The notes under the pieces are model-generated. The model saw nothing but the letters and a program-made list of their open reading frames with translations. It searched no databases and was not told the DNA's origin. A stretch of 64,000 bases of DNA from Variovorax sp. Sphag1AA. GTDB taxonomy: Bacteria > Pseudomonadota > Gammaproteobacteria > Burkholderiales > Burkholderiaceae_C. Every line of letters begins with the position of its first letter. The first letter of the stretch is position 1. Shown here piece by piece: positions 42,777-51,956 of the stretch. Location: positions 1 through 64,000 of the forward strand of contig NZ_JACHYC010000011.1 of assembly GCF_014192575.1 (NCBI RefSeq), read 5' to 3'. The translations under genes and the position numbers were made by a program.

Positions 42777-44276
42777 CTATGGCGTCACCTTGGCATCGAT
42801 GTAGCGGAACACGGCCACGTCGCCGACCGTGGAGACGATGTTGTTCACCCGCTTGGGGTTGTAGGCCCAGTAGGCGGCGTAGTCGAAGAAGCCGCAGTCC
42901 AGCGCCTCGTCGTCGATGGCCTTGGCCATCTTCTGCCAGCCCGCGTTCTGGCCCTCGACATCGTCGGCCGCCAGGGCTTCCTTGACCGCGGCTTCCACGC
43001 CGGGGAACACCGTCTTCAGCGGATTGCCGGCGCCCTCCGGCGCGTAGTGATAGAGGTAGTAGTCATAGGCGCCGGTGTCCTGCGAATCGGTCAGGATCGC
43101 CGCCGGGTACTTGCCGCTGCGGAAGGTGCTGAAGAACTGCCCGAAGGTCATGGTCTCCAGCTTCACGTCGACGCCGATCTGCGCCATCTGGCTCTTGAAG
43201 AGCTCGGCGATGATGCGCTGGTTGTCGAAGGTGGCCAGCGTGAGCTGGATCTTCGGATTGCCCAGCGAAGCCATGAGCTGTTTGGCTTTCGCGAGATCGT
43301 AGGGATAGCCCTTCACCGCCGGGTTGAAGCCATTCATGCCTTCGCGCAGGCGCTGCGTGTGCACCTTGCCGTTGCCGCCGAGCGCGGCGTCGATGTAGTC
43401 CTGTGCATTGATCGCGTGGCAGATGGCTTGTCGCAGCTTGGTGCTGTTGAACGCCTTGACCGTGTCCATCATCTGCAGATGCCACATGACCGAGGGGAAC
43501 CAGGTGGTCTTGAGCCCCTCGCGCTCGGCGCGCTTCGCGATCGACGGATTGGTCCAGACGATGTCGAGCTGGCCTGTCCGCAGCGCGTTGTAGAGGCTGT
43601 CGGGGTCGTTGATGTGCGTGACCTCGATGCGCGCCGGACCCACCGTCTTGGGCGCGTAGTACTTGTCGTAGGAGGTCACGACGGTGCGCAGGCCCTTCAC
43701 CGTGTCCTTGGGCTCGTATTTCCATGGGCCGGTGCCCACCGGAGTCAGTTTGTAGGAGCCGTCGTCGAGCGCCTTCGGCGACACCATGTAGGCACCCCGC
43801 CGAGCCAGGTTCGGCAGCAGGTTCGGTGCAGGCATCTTGAGCGTGATGTCGACGCGTGTTGGAGACACGACGACGAACTTGTCGACCGCGCTGAACACGC
43901 CGCGCCATTGCCCCGGCGTGTCGCGGATGCGTTCGAGGTTCTTGACCACTGCTGCTGCATCGAAGGGCGTCCCGTCGTGGAACGTCACGTTGGGCCGCAG
44001 CGTGAGCTCGAGCTTGCGCGGCGACTCCTTCCAGCTCGTGGCGAGCTTCGGCGCGATGGAGAGGCCATCGGGCGTCACTTCGGCAAGGCCTTCGTACACA
44101 AGCGAGGTGTAGATGCTGTTGGGCTTGGTCAAGGTTTCCCAGTCGTCGAGACCCTGGTTACTTCCGAAGCGAAGCGTGCCTGTGGGGTCGGCCACTGCGG
44201 GGCCGCCGAGGACCGCAAGTGCACCCGCGGCCAGCAGGCTCGCCAGCCGCCTGGGCATGTGAATCCGGCTTTTCAT
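42777..44276 (-). CDS. ABC transporter substrate-binding protein (DppA/SBP_bac_5)
   Basis: 499 residues: signal peptide (about 1-29, ending AVA-DP), then the family-5 binding protein fold with YEGLAEVTPDGLSIAPKLATSW, PNVTFHDGTPFDA and the C-terminal ALDCGFFDYAAYW. Periplasmic capture of dipeptides or other small solutes for the Dpp-type permease encoded downstream. Close association with amidohydrolases instead of peptidases suggests a non-peptide nitrogen compound. 43 bp upstream of amidohydrolase B2. Confidence 0.93.
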   Translation of the reverse strand: MKSRIHMPRRLASLLAAGALAVLGGPAVADPTGTLRFGSNQGLDDWETLTKPNSIYTSLVYEGLAEVTPDGLSIAPKLATSWKESPRKLELTLRPNVTFHDGTPFDAAAVVKNLERIRDTPGQWRGVFSAVDKFVVVSPTRVDITLKMPAPNLLPNLARRGAYMVSPKALDDGSYKLTPVGTGPWKYEPKDTVKGLRTVVTSYDKYYAPKTVGPARIEVTHINDPDSLYNALRTGQLDIVWTNPSIAKRAEREGLKTTWFPSVMWHLQMMDTVKAFNSTKLRQAICHAINAQDYIDAALGGNGKVHTQRLREGMNGFNPAVKGYPYDLAKAKQLMASLGNPKIQLTLATFDNQRIIAELFKSQMAQIGVDVKLETMTFGQFFSTFRSGKYPAAILTDSQDTGAYDYYLYHYAPEGAGNPLKTVFPGVEAAVKEALAADDVEGQNAGWQKMAKAIDDEALDCGFFDYAAYWAYNPKRVNNIVSTVGDVAVFRYIDAKVTP

Positions 44277-44355
44277 GTCGACTCCTTGATCAAGCTGAAG
44301 GGAGAGCTGGAAAGCGAACAGCGGGCGCGGTTGCCGCGGGCCCGCGGGCGGGTGG

Positions 44356-45777
44356 TCACACGAAGAACTTCTCAGGTTGCGGCCCGCGCTGCACGGGGAT
44401 GGACTTGTAGCTGCCCTGCTCGAAGAGGCGCAAGCGGGAAGACATCAGTTCTTCCTGCAAGCGTTCCAGGCGCTTGGCATCGAAGGTCAACTGCCCTGCC
44501 CGCTTGGCCCAGCGCCCGGCCACCATCACGTTCTCGATGTCCGAGGTCTCCGCGTACATCACCACGATGTGCGCCGCGTTGCCTCCGGGCAGCGCCGGGA
44601 AGATGTTCATCCCGCGGCAGTCGAACATCACCAGGTCCGCCTGCTTGCCCGGCGTGATCGAGCCGGTCTTGCGGTCCAGCCCGAAGGCCTTGGCACCACC
44701 CATCGTTGCCCAGTACAGCGCATCGCGCGTGAGCGTGGAGTGCTGCGTCTTCGCCGGCCATGCGCCTTCGTGCCAGAGGCTGCGGTTGTCCAGCTCGCGC
44801 TGGTGCAGGAAGGCGTGGCGCGTCACGGCCAGCATTGAGCTGTTGAAGTACGGATCGCAGTCGGTGCCCAGCGATGGCATCGCCCCGTGCTTGACCAGGC
44901 GCCCGAGCATGGCCGGCTGCTCGTAGTTGAGCATCTCCGTGAGGTTGGTGGCCGTGATGGTGCAACCGGCATCAAGCACGATCTTCAGTTCGGTCTCGTC
45001 GAAGCAGTTGCCGTGCCCGATGTTGTGGTCCGGACCCAGCAGGCCTTCGGCGGCAAGACGCGGGTAGCCGTCCTCCACCACGCGCTTGCCCTTGCGTCCG
45101 TAGGTGTGGGCCGAGTTGATCAGGCCGAACTCGCGCGCCAGGCGGATGTCGTGCGCGGCCACGTCGTACTCGCCCCAGTCGGGCCCCAGGATCGCCATCG
45201 CCAGCGTGACCAGGCGATCGTCCGAAGCGAACCTGCCCTTGCGCAGGCGCACGATCTCTTCGCGGGGGAAGGGCTTCTTGTGGTACGGCACCTCGCCGGG
45301 GCGCTCGGGCGGCTTGACGGTGCCGCGCGCGAAGACGGCGCGGATGCCCGACTCCTCCAGCGCATCGATCGCCACATCGGTCATCTCCGCGTCGCGCAGG
45401 ATGTGGCACCAATCGACGATCGTCGTGGTGCCGTTGCGCAACTGGTTCAGCGCCCCGAGCAGGTTGCCAAGGTACACGTCCTGCGCGCCATATCGCGTCG
45501 CGAGGTTTCCATGCATGTTGGCCACGTAGTCCCGGAAGCCAACCCAGTCAGCACCAATGCCTCGAAGCTGGAACTCCCAGGTATGGATGTGCGCATTGAC
45601 CAGCCCGGGCGTGACGATGCGGCCGCGTCCGTCGATCAACTCTGCATCGCCGGCGGCGAGATTCGGTCCCACCGCGACGATGCGCCCGTTCTCGACGAGG
45701 ATGTCGGCGTCCTCGAAATCACCGACAGCCGGATCCATGGACAGCACATTGGCGTGCTGGATCAGAGTTCTCGTCAT
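44356..45777 (-). CDS. Amidohydrolase (cytosine deaminase/AtzB-like superfamily), copy A2
   Basis: 473 residues from ATG 45777, the same length as copy A1. The centre, with HIHTWEFQLRG, GTTTIVDWCH, NIGHGNCFDE and GTDCDPYF, is practically identical to A1, with one change seen (EEIVRL for EEIERL). The region DWVGFRDYVANMHGNL and the C terminus SIPVQRGPQPEKFFV differ. First gene of the operon, divergent from a LysR gene. Diverged ends with an identical centre suggest gene conversion between the copies rather than simple recent duplication. Substrate unknown. Confidence 0.88.
   Translation of the reverse strand: MTRTLIQHANVLSMDPAVGDFEDADILVENGRIVAVGPNLAAGDAELIDGRGRIVTPGLVNAHIHTWEFQLRGIGADWVGFRDYVANMHGNLATRYGAQDVYLGNLLGALNQLRNGTTTIVDWCHILRDAEMTDVAIDALEESGIRAVFARGTVKPPERPGEVPYHKKPFPREEIVRLRKGRFASDDRLVTLAMAILGPDWGEYDVAAHDIRLAREFGLINSAHTYGRKGKRVVEDGYPRLAAEGLLGPDHNIGHGNCFDETELKIVLDAGCTITATNLTEMLNYEQPAMLGRLVKHGAMPSLGTDCDPYFNSSMLAVTRHAFLHQRELDNRSLWHEGAWPAKTQHSTLTRDALYWATMGGAKAFGLDRKTGSITPGKQADLVMFDCRGMNIFPALPGGNAAHIVVMYAETSDIENVMVAGRWAKRAGQLTFDAKRLERLQEELMSSRLRLFEQGSYKSIPVQRGPQPEKFFV
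44415..45480. repeat. Direct repeat copy 2 (within amidohydrolase A2)
   Basis: Partner of the repeat at 34730-35795, same orientation, offset about 9685 bp. Recombination between them would remove the binding protein, B2, the permease/ATPase genes and B1, leaving a single A gene plus the Bug receptor. Confidence 0.9.
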
Positions 45778-45884
45778 GGGGCTTATTTCTTTCGTGTCCA
45801 AGCTTCTGCAACTGATCGTGACAGTTTCCTTTCGGGATATAAATATTCGTTCCTTCAAGAATTACTTTCCTGATCGGAAAAAAT
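45778..45884. promoter_or_regulatory. Divergent promoter region, amidohydrolase operon / LysR
   Basis: 107 bp, AT-rich for this genome (GGGATATAAATATTCG). It holds a TTTCC-N5-GGAAA inverted repeat about 5 bp before the LysR start and the near-repeat TTTCCTTTCGG / TTTCCTGATCGG. Such spacing is usual for a LysR regulator binding between its own gene and the operon it controls. Confidence 0.55.
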
Positions 45885-46805
45885 ATGGATCGACTGACCT
45901 GCATGGCGGTGTTCCGCAAGGTGGTGGAGCGGCACAGCTTCAGCGAGGCGGCCGAAGAACTCACGATGTCGGCTGGCTCAGTGAGCAAGTACGTGGCTGC
46001 ACTGGAGACGCACATCGGAACGCCGCTCTTGGCGCGCACCACGCGGCGCATCAGCCTCACGGAAGCCGGGGCGAGCTACTACGCCAAGTGCGTGCGCATC
46101 CTCGACGACATCGAGGAGGCCGAGAAGGCCACCGGCCAGCACCATCCGACGCCGCGCGGTCTGCTCAGGGTTCGCGCGCCGATCTCGCTTGGATCGGCGC
46201 ATCTGGGCCGCACGATCGCGGACTTCCTCGCGCGCTTTCGCGAGGTCAAGCTCGAACTCACGCTGAACGACTTCTTCATCGATCCGGCAGAGCAAGGTGT
46301 CGACGTTTCCATCGCCATCGGCAACAACGAGCGCGAGCCGATGCGAGGCGCCCGTCCGATAGGGCGTATGGCTCGCGCGATGATCGCCGCGCCTGCGTAC
46401 CTCAGGCGACACGGGGAGCCTGCAACAGTGGCCGATCTGAAACATCACAACTGCCTGATCTACAACCGCGGACAGTCACCGGACGAATGGCACCTGATCG
46501 CGCCCAACGGCGACCGGACCATTCGCGTCACTGGCGATTGCCGTTGCAACAACAGCCAAGTGCTCCGCGAGTCGTTGCTCGAAGGCGCGGGCATCGGCTT
46601 GCTGCCGAAGTTCCTTGTCGCCGACGACATCGCATCAGGCGATCTTCAGGTGGTTCTGCCTGAATGGACACCTGAATCGCGCACACTCTATGCAGTGTTC
46701 CCTCAACCGCGGCAACCGTCGGCTAAGGTCCGCGAATTCGTAGACTTCGTCGCCACGAGCTTTGCTACCGATAGTCAATGGCGCCTCGGCTTCTCCAACG
46801 GATAG
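45885..46805 (+). CDS. LysR-family transcriptional regulator
   Basis: 306 residues: N-terminal winged HTH (MDRLTCMAVFRKVVERHSFSEAAEEL and SAGSVSKYVAALE) and a C-terminal effector domain of the CrgA/PA-type group (PRGLLRVRAP, VDVSIAIGN). Divergent from the amidohydrolase/ABC operon with a 107-bp gap, so it is the likely local regulator responding to the imported compound. ATG preceded by GGAAAAAAT. Confidence 0.92.
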   Translation: MDRLTCMAVFRKVVERHSFSEAAEELTMSAGSVSKYVAALETHIGTPLLARTTRRISLTEAGASYYAKCVRILDDIEEAEKATGQHHPTPRGLLRVRAPISLGSAHLGRTIADFLARFREVKLELTLNDFFIDPAEQGVDVSIAIGNNEREPMRGARPIGRMARAMIAAPAYLRRHGEPATVADLKHHNCLIYNRGQSPDEWHLIAPNGDRTIRVTGDCRCNNSQVLRESLLEGAGIGLLPKFLVADDIASGDLQVVLPEWTPESRTLYAVFPQPRQPSAKVREFVDFVATSFATDSQWRLGFSNG

Positions 46806-47292
46806 CAGGGAGGCCGGGGCGCTGGCCTCCTGGATTCCCTCGCGTCGCGCGGTTGCGCATGGACGGACTGGTGCAATTGGGCCCACCCATCTCCCGCCGG
46901 CGCGCACCATTGCACTGTTCTGGCACGAGCGACACGAGACATCCTTGCTTCACCAGTGGCTCATGGCCTTGCTGGTTGAGATGTTCGCGCGAGATTGACG
47001 AGATCTGTGGCGTGGACGACGGTAGCGGTGGGCGCAGTCGCCATTTCGTAGCGGCGGCTCCGCGAAACCGATCACATCGGAGTCGGCGTCGGATCGGCAC
47101 TTGAGACGTTGGCTACGCTCGCAGCCCCTGGAGCGTCTTCGTCCATCGGAGCGGCTCGTCGAGCATCGCGGTCGCCGCGGCGCCATGCACCGCGTTGGCC
47201 GCGAAGCCGAGAGCCGGCGCTCTACGGATATGCACAGCGCCACTTCATGGAAAACGCCGGATGTCAGGAAGGTGCCCGAGACAATCGAATTC
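46806..47292. other. Intergenic, 487 bp
   Basis: Convergent gap between the LysR gene and the araC-type gene. No supported ORF, repeat or terminator was recognised; short frames are compositionally gene-like but without ribosome sites. Confidence 0.4.
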
Positions 47293-48246
47293 TCAGGGCG
47301 ACTGTGCAGCCGAATGTGCTCGGTAACCAGGACTTTTGCCGGTATTTCGCTTGAATGCCGCGCTGAAGGAAGTCTCCGATTGATACCCGACCCGCTCGGA
47401 AATTCGGGCGATGGTGTCAGTTCCGCGCCGCAAAGCATCGCGAGCAACCGTCATGCGCCATCCCGTCAAGTAGTCCAGCGGCGGCGTCCCGACCAGGCGC
47501 TTGAAGCGCACGGCGAATGCAGTCCGTGACATGTGGGCTACCTGAGCCAGACGATCGACCGTCCAAGCCTGTGCAAAGTCGTCATGCATCGCCGCTAGCG
47601 ACGCGCCAACACGTGCATCCGCCATGGCGCGTAGCCAGCCCTCGGGCTGAGCGGCTGCGGCAAGATGAGCCCTGAGGGCCTGAATCAGCACGAGACCCGC
47701 CAAATGCGCTTGCGCCATCGAGGCACCCGGCCCTCGCTCTTCCACCTCCCAGCGCAACAGCGCCAAAAGACCCGCCAGCGGCCGCGTCGCGACATCGGAT
47801 GCCTGCAGATGGATCAGCGGCGGAAGATGCCGTAGCAGCAATGGCGTGGCTTCGCCTTCGAACATGAAACGCCCGCTTGCGAGTCGAACCTCCGAGATGG
47901 CTCGACCAGCTGTCAAGCGGCCCTCATACCGCACCACACCATCATCAGCGCGATGCGCGCGATAGGTCTCGGGGCCATCCCTGCGGCGGCTCCGCAGATC
48001 GGCTGCGCTTGCGAACGTCGAGAAGGGCCGCCCGTTGGTTAGCAGGTAGAAGTCGCCCTCCTTCAATGTCGATGGTTGTTCCGCGCCTTCGATCTGCAGC
48101 AGAAAGCTGCCCGAAAGGACGCACCCGAATTTGATATGAGATTCGTACTCTGGGAACGCCAAGGCCCAGGCACCTCGGCCTTCGAAGCGTGAAACGAGGC
48201 CGCTGCGAACTCGCAGAAGCGATAGGACATCGGAAAGAGGGTCCAT
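47293..48246 (-). CDS. AraC-family regulator with cupin N terminus
   Basis: 317 residues from ATG 48246. The N-terminal half is the cupin-type ligand domain of the RipA/YqhC-like group (HIKFGCVLSGSFLLQIEG, LKEGDFYLLTNGRPF). The C-terminal half has two HTH motifs (WTVDRLAQVAHMSRTAFAVRFK and IARISERVGYQSETSFSAAFK). It is divergent from the Bcr/CflA exporter with 72 bp between start codons, so it probably regulates that gene in response to a small molecule. Confidence 0.9.
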   Translation of the reverse strand: MDPLSDVLSLLRVRSGLVSRFEGRGAWALAFPEYESHIKFGCVLSGSFLLQIEGAEQPSTLKEGDFYLLTNGRPFSTFASAADLRSRRRDGPETYRAHRADDGVVRYEGRLTAGRAISEVRLASGRFMFEGEATPLLLRHLPPLIHLQASDVATRPLAGLLALLRWEVEERGPGASMAQAHLAGLVLIQALRAHLAAAAQPEGWLRAMADARVGASLAAMHDDFAQAWTVDRLAQVAHMSRTAFAVRFKRLVGTPPLDYLTGWRMTVARDALRRGTDTIARISERVGYQSETSFSAAFKRNTGKSPGYRAHSAAQSP

Positions 48247-48318
48247 TCTGTACGATCGAATAGGCAATCAGTACGCCAAATTATTCATCAGGACGGAATT
48301 GCGGGAGACGATAGGGCC

Positions 48319-49545
48319 ATGCCCGCAGCCTCAACCCCCACCCCCGCTTCCCGGCGTGAACCGTCGTCCGGCATTGCCCGGCTTGCTCTGGTCCTCGGGC
48401 TCCTTACAGCGATCGGCCCGTTCGCCATCGACATGTACTTGCCGGCCCTCCCAACACTTGCGAAGACCCTTCAGGCAACCCCACACGCAGCGCAAGCAAG
48501 TCTCATGAGCTTCTTTCTCGCTCTGGGTGCAGGGCAACTCATAGTGGGCCCCTTGTCGGATCGTTTCGGGCGCAAGGCGCCTCTATGCGTCGGTCTCGCA
48601 GTCTTCTCGGTAGCCAGCTTCGGGTGCGCACTGGCACCGACGATCGGCGTATTGATTGCCTTGCGCTTCGTACAGGGCCTGGGGGCCTGTGCCGCAATGG
48701 TGATCCCACGCGCAGTTGTACGTGACCTGCATTCGGGGCCAGAGGCGGCACGCCTGATGGCGCTGCTGTTGACGGTCTACAGCGTGTCACCGATCCTGGC
48801 GCCTTTGGCCGGCAGTGCCGTCGCCGCTGCGGCGGGATGGCGGAGCGTCTTCGTGGCGGTGGGCGCGCTGGCGCTCCTGGCCATTTTCATGGTCTCGCGA
48901 CTGCTGCAAGAGACTCGTTCGCCGGCCGCTCGCAATCCAGCAGGCATGCGCGGCGCGTTCGCTGGCTATCGCACCTTGCTGGCCGACAGACACTTCGTCG
49001 GTATTGCTCTCGTAGCGTCTCTGGCGGTGGGAAGCTTCTTCATCTACGTCGCCAATTCGGCCTTCGTTTTCGCGAGCCACTATGGAGTGGGGCCGCAGCG
49101 CTATGCACTGCTCTTTTCGCTCAACGCTGTGTCCTTGGTCTTCGTTTCACAACTCAATGGCCCTCTGTCGGCCAAGCTGGGGCTGCGCCGCACTCTGCGA
49201 TGGGCGGCCGCGCTTCAGATGGCCGTCCTGTTGTCACTGCTCGCCGCGCAAGTCGCGGGCTTGGATCAGCTGTGGCTGCTGGTGCTGCTGCTCATGGGCG
49301 GCTTCGGTCTCAACGGTTTGATCGTGCCCTCCGCGTTCGTCCTGGCGATGGATCAGCACGCCTCGCGCGCTGGCTCCGCGTCGGCATTGATCGGGACGCT
49401 GAACTTCGCCGGGGGGGCAGTACTGATGTCCCTGGTAGCGCCCTTTGCAGACGGCTCGCCCTTGCCGATGATCGCGGGCATAGCGGCATGTGCTGTAGGC
49501 GTGGCAGTACTGGCGGCTACTGCTTTACGCAAATTGGAGGCTTAG
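48319..49545 (+). CDS. Bcr/CflA-type MFS drug exporter
   Basis: 408 residues, 12 predicted TM helices. DHA1 signature: GPFAIDMYLPALPTLAKTL in TM1, motif A GPLSDRFGRKAPL and the TM4-5 region RFVQGLGACAAMVIPRA-VRD. Proton-driven export of drugs or small metabolites from the inner membrane. Divergent from an AraC-type gene. Ordinary length, no oddities. Confidence 0.92.
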   Translation: MPAASTPTPASRREPSSGIARLALVLGLLTAIGPFAIDMYLPALPTLAKTLQATPHAAQASLMSFFLALGAGQLIVGPLSDRFGRKAPLCVGLAVFSVASFGCALAPTIGVLIALRFVQGLGACAAMVIPRAVVRDLHSGPEAARLMALLLTVYSVSPILAPLAGSAVAAAAGWRSVFVAVGALALLAIFMVSRLLQETRSPAARNPAGMRGAFAGYRTLLADRHFVGIALVASLAVGSFFIYVANSAFVFASHYGVGPQRYALLFSLNAVSLVFVSQLNGPLSAKLGLRRTLRWAAALQMAVLLSLLAAQVAGLDQLWLLVLLLMGGFGLNGLIVPSAFVLAMDQHASRAGSASALIGTLNFAGGAVLMSLVAPFADGSPLPMIAGIAACAVGVAVLAATALRKLEA

Positions 49546-49864
49546 CCGCGGCGCCCCGCCATCGCACGAGTCGCGGGAGGAATATCACTCATTGATCGCG
49601 AGGCGCGCAAGCCACACAGGTGCGTCGCCTCAGGCGGCCTTAAAGTCGCCGCGAACGACCGCTTCGGAGAAAGCGCGAGGTCCGGTGTGTGCCTGCGGGG
49701 ACTCATCGCCATGAGGATTGGCTTGGACACCGGCCCGCTCAGGCCGGACGATGCTCCTGGTCATGACGTTGACACGACAGTGATGACCACGCCGCTGATG
49801 GCCCTCTTCGCGGGCCAGAGCCGTAAGCAGACACCGCAGTCCGATCGCCGTCATCAACGCGACG
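49546..49864. other. Intergenic, 319 bp
   Basis: Convergent gap between the exporter and the fasciclin gene. No gene, clear terminator or repeat was recognised. Confidence 0.4.
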
Positions 49865-50428
49865 CTACTTCGGCATCAGTACCTTGTCGACGACGTGAAT
49901 GACTCCGTTCGACTGATACACATCGGCGATGGTCACATTTGCCATCCCGCCTTTCTCGTCGATCAGCATGATCTTGCCGCCGGAGGCCGTCGCCTTCAGC
50001 GTGCCGCCAGCCACGGTCTTGAGCGTCGCTTCGCCCTTGCCGTCCATGATCATGTTGCCCAGCGCCGCGGCGTCCCACTTGCCCGGCACGACGTGGTAGG
50101 TGAGGATCGTCGTCAGCATGGGCTTGTTCTCCGTCTTGAGCAGCGTATCGACCGTGCCTGCCGGCAGTGCAGAGAATGCCGCATTGGTCGGCGCGAACAC
50201 GGTGAACGGGCCGGGGCCCTTCAGCGTATCGACCAGCCCCGCGGCTTTGACGGCGGCGACCAGTGTGGTGTGGTCCTTGGAGTTGACAGCGTTGTCGATG
50301 ATGTCCTTGCTGGCAAGCATAGGCGCGCCGCCCACCATGACCTGAGCGTGGGAAACGGAAGCGGCGCAGGCGAAGGTGAGCGACGCGGCGATGGCAGTCA
50401 GCAGACGGGTTGCGTTGATCGAAGACAT
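49865..50428 (-). CDS. Secreted fasciclin (FAS1) domain protein
   Basis: 187 residues from ATG 50428 (ribosome site AAGGAGT). Signal peptide (1-28, ending SHA-QV) and one FAS1 domain: the H1 motif GPFTVFAPTNAAFSALP, the Y-H motif LTYHVVPGKWD and the C-terminal NGVIHVVDKVLMPK. FAS1 proteins act in adhesion and surface interactions; bacterial single-domain forms are periplasmic or secreted, with poorly known roles. Single gene. Confidence 0.93.
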   Translation of the reverse strand: MSSINATRLLTAIAASLTFACAASVSHAQVMVGGAPMLASKDIIDNAVNSKDHTTLVAAVKAAGLVDTLKGPGPFTVFAPTNAAFSALPAGTVDTLLKTENKPMLTTILTYHVVPGKWDAAALGNMIMDGKGEATLKTVAGGTLKATASGGKIMLIDEKGGMANVTIADVYQSNGVIHVVDKVLMPK

Positions 50429-50898
50429 GGATGACTCCTTGCGAGAGATGCCTGCCGATGCGTGGCAGGTGTTCCTACTACGAGGGTCCTCGAGCAATGG
50501 ATGCCAATGTCCAATGGCCCGCAAGGGCATGAATCCAATCTGCCGCGCGCTGCGTACCCGCGCGCGCGAGGCTAGAGGGCCTTCTCGACCAGCGACCCCT
50601 TGAGCACCTGGGGCGGCTTTGCCTTCGGCACGAACTGCGGCGTCGCTTCACGTTTGCGAACGTCTGCTACCCCGCAAATTCTGCGGCGCGACCGACCGTC
50701 GCTTCGGTCCGCACCCTGACGCTAGCGTAAATGGCGGGCCTGGCGCCCAGTTGCAACCAAGCCGTGGCGTCCGTAAGAGTGACCGGATATCCGGCAAGCG
50801 GTCGTACGGTCGGCAATGGAACGAGATCGAATCTGAATGCTCAGCACACTTTCCTCGACGATCGCGAGCGGCCGGATTGCCGGCACCTGCCTCGCTGC
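50429..50898. other. Intergenic, 470 bp
   Basis: No supported gene. A minus-strand frame ending at about 50574 codes for a Lys/Pro-rich tail (PQFVPKAKPPQVLKGSLVEK) without a clear start; it may be the 3' remnant of a lost gene. Confidence 0.4.
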
Positions 50899-51090
50899 CT
50901 AGGTTGCTCGACGGGGCGGCCTTTCGACTCGTTGCACGCGCGACTGGGGCACACCAAGCTCTCTGGCATGTTCGCGTTGCGAATCCGCGCGATCGGAATG
51001 AAGGCTGGCGATATAGGCTCCGAGAGCGATGCCGCCGCAGACGAGGGCAATCGGGATAACACTGAGCGACAGAATAAGGGCCGTGTGCAT
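50899..51090 (-). CDS. Small single-TM protein (63 aa), unknown
   Basis: Sixty-three residues: MHTALILSLSVIPIALVCGG leads a strong N-terminal TM helix (to about residue 28), followed by a charged tail with SDRADSQREHAREL. A good ribosome site (GAAGGATCGCGTC) precedes the ATG. No family was recognised. It is isolated between intergenic stretches, and codon choice in the tail is not decisive. Confidence 0.5.
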   Translation of the reverse strand: MHTALILSLSVIPIALVCGGIALGAYIASLHSDRADSQREHARELGVPQSRVQRVERPPRRAT

Positions 51091-51956
51091 GACGCGATCC
51101 TTCGCCTGTCGGCTCGCATTGCATGTCAGAGCCGTCTGAAAAAGGCGTCAGCTCACATTTTGGAGGTTGAAGCAGCCCTGGTCTGGCATCGGTGTTTGCC
51201 GATACGCCGTAGCTGGACCTTCCTCCCAATGACGAAGGCCAGCCGGCGCTTCTGCGCGCGCTCGAGCCCATCCGGCAAGGTGCCTTCGACGCCGCGTTAA
51301 TCCAGCCTAGCGTCATAGAGGAAGTGCCATTTGACTTGAAGCTGTCCGGCTTGCCCGAACCTACCTCCGAACAAGGGGGCGCCGACGCGGAGCGCTTCCT
51401 CAGAGGCGTCATGAACGACGAATCGATGCCCATGGCTTGGCGAATGGTGAGTTGCGAGACTCGTGCTGGGATTACCTCCCTCCCGCAGGAGCGTGGCATC
51501 ACCAGTTGATTAGTCCGCCCGGTTGGGCGGGCGGATAGAGCGGTTTCGCCTAGCGCGCTACCAGCGGGCAACGAAGGTGGCACGCTCCCATTTGAAGGAA
51601 TGGCCGTTCTAGATAAATTTGGAAGTCGGCTCAGGGCACCGAAGTGGGACCGCCCTGCCGGGCTCGCAGCGAAAGCAGTCGGCCACCGAGAAGTGATTCA
51701 CCGGCCGATGATCGACAGTTTGCGGAAGTTCAGTCGAGCAAGAATTTGGGGACTAGCGCGAACGGCAGCACCGTGCCCACGCGGCATCTAGGCATCGCGA
51801 AGCGGCCGTTCGATATCCTGCCTCCCATTGCCTACGCGACTTGCCACTCCGCACTGGCCGTACGTGAGCATCTGCCCCCTCCTTGTCTGTTTCCGCAAAC
51901 ACGTTCCGCAGTATTGTCACGAACGCGGCAACCGCAGGCGATAGCGAACGCTGCGG
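51091..51956. other. Mostly non-coding, 866 bp, with decayed coding stretch
   Basis: At about 51170-51509 (+) one frame reads protein-like sequence across a TAG (LASVFADTP, stop, LDLPPNDEGQPALLRAL, then AERFLRGVMNDESMPMAWRM) and ends at 51509. The final motif resembles the helical stretch L-R-x-V-M-N-D-x-x-x-P of phage-associated small proteins, so this may be a phage gene remnant. The rest shows nothing recognisable. Confidence 0.35.
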
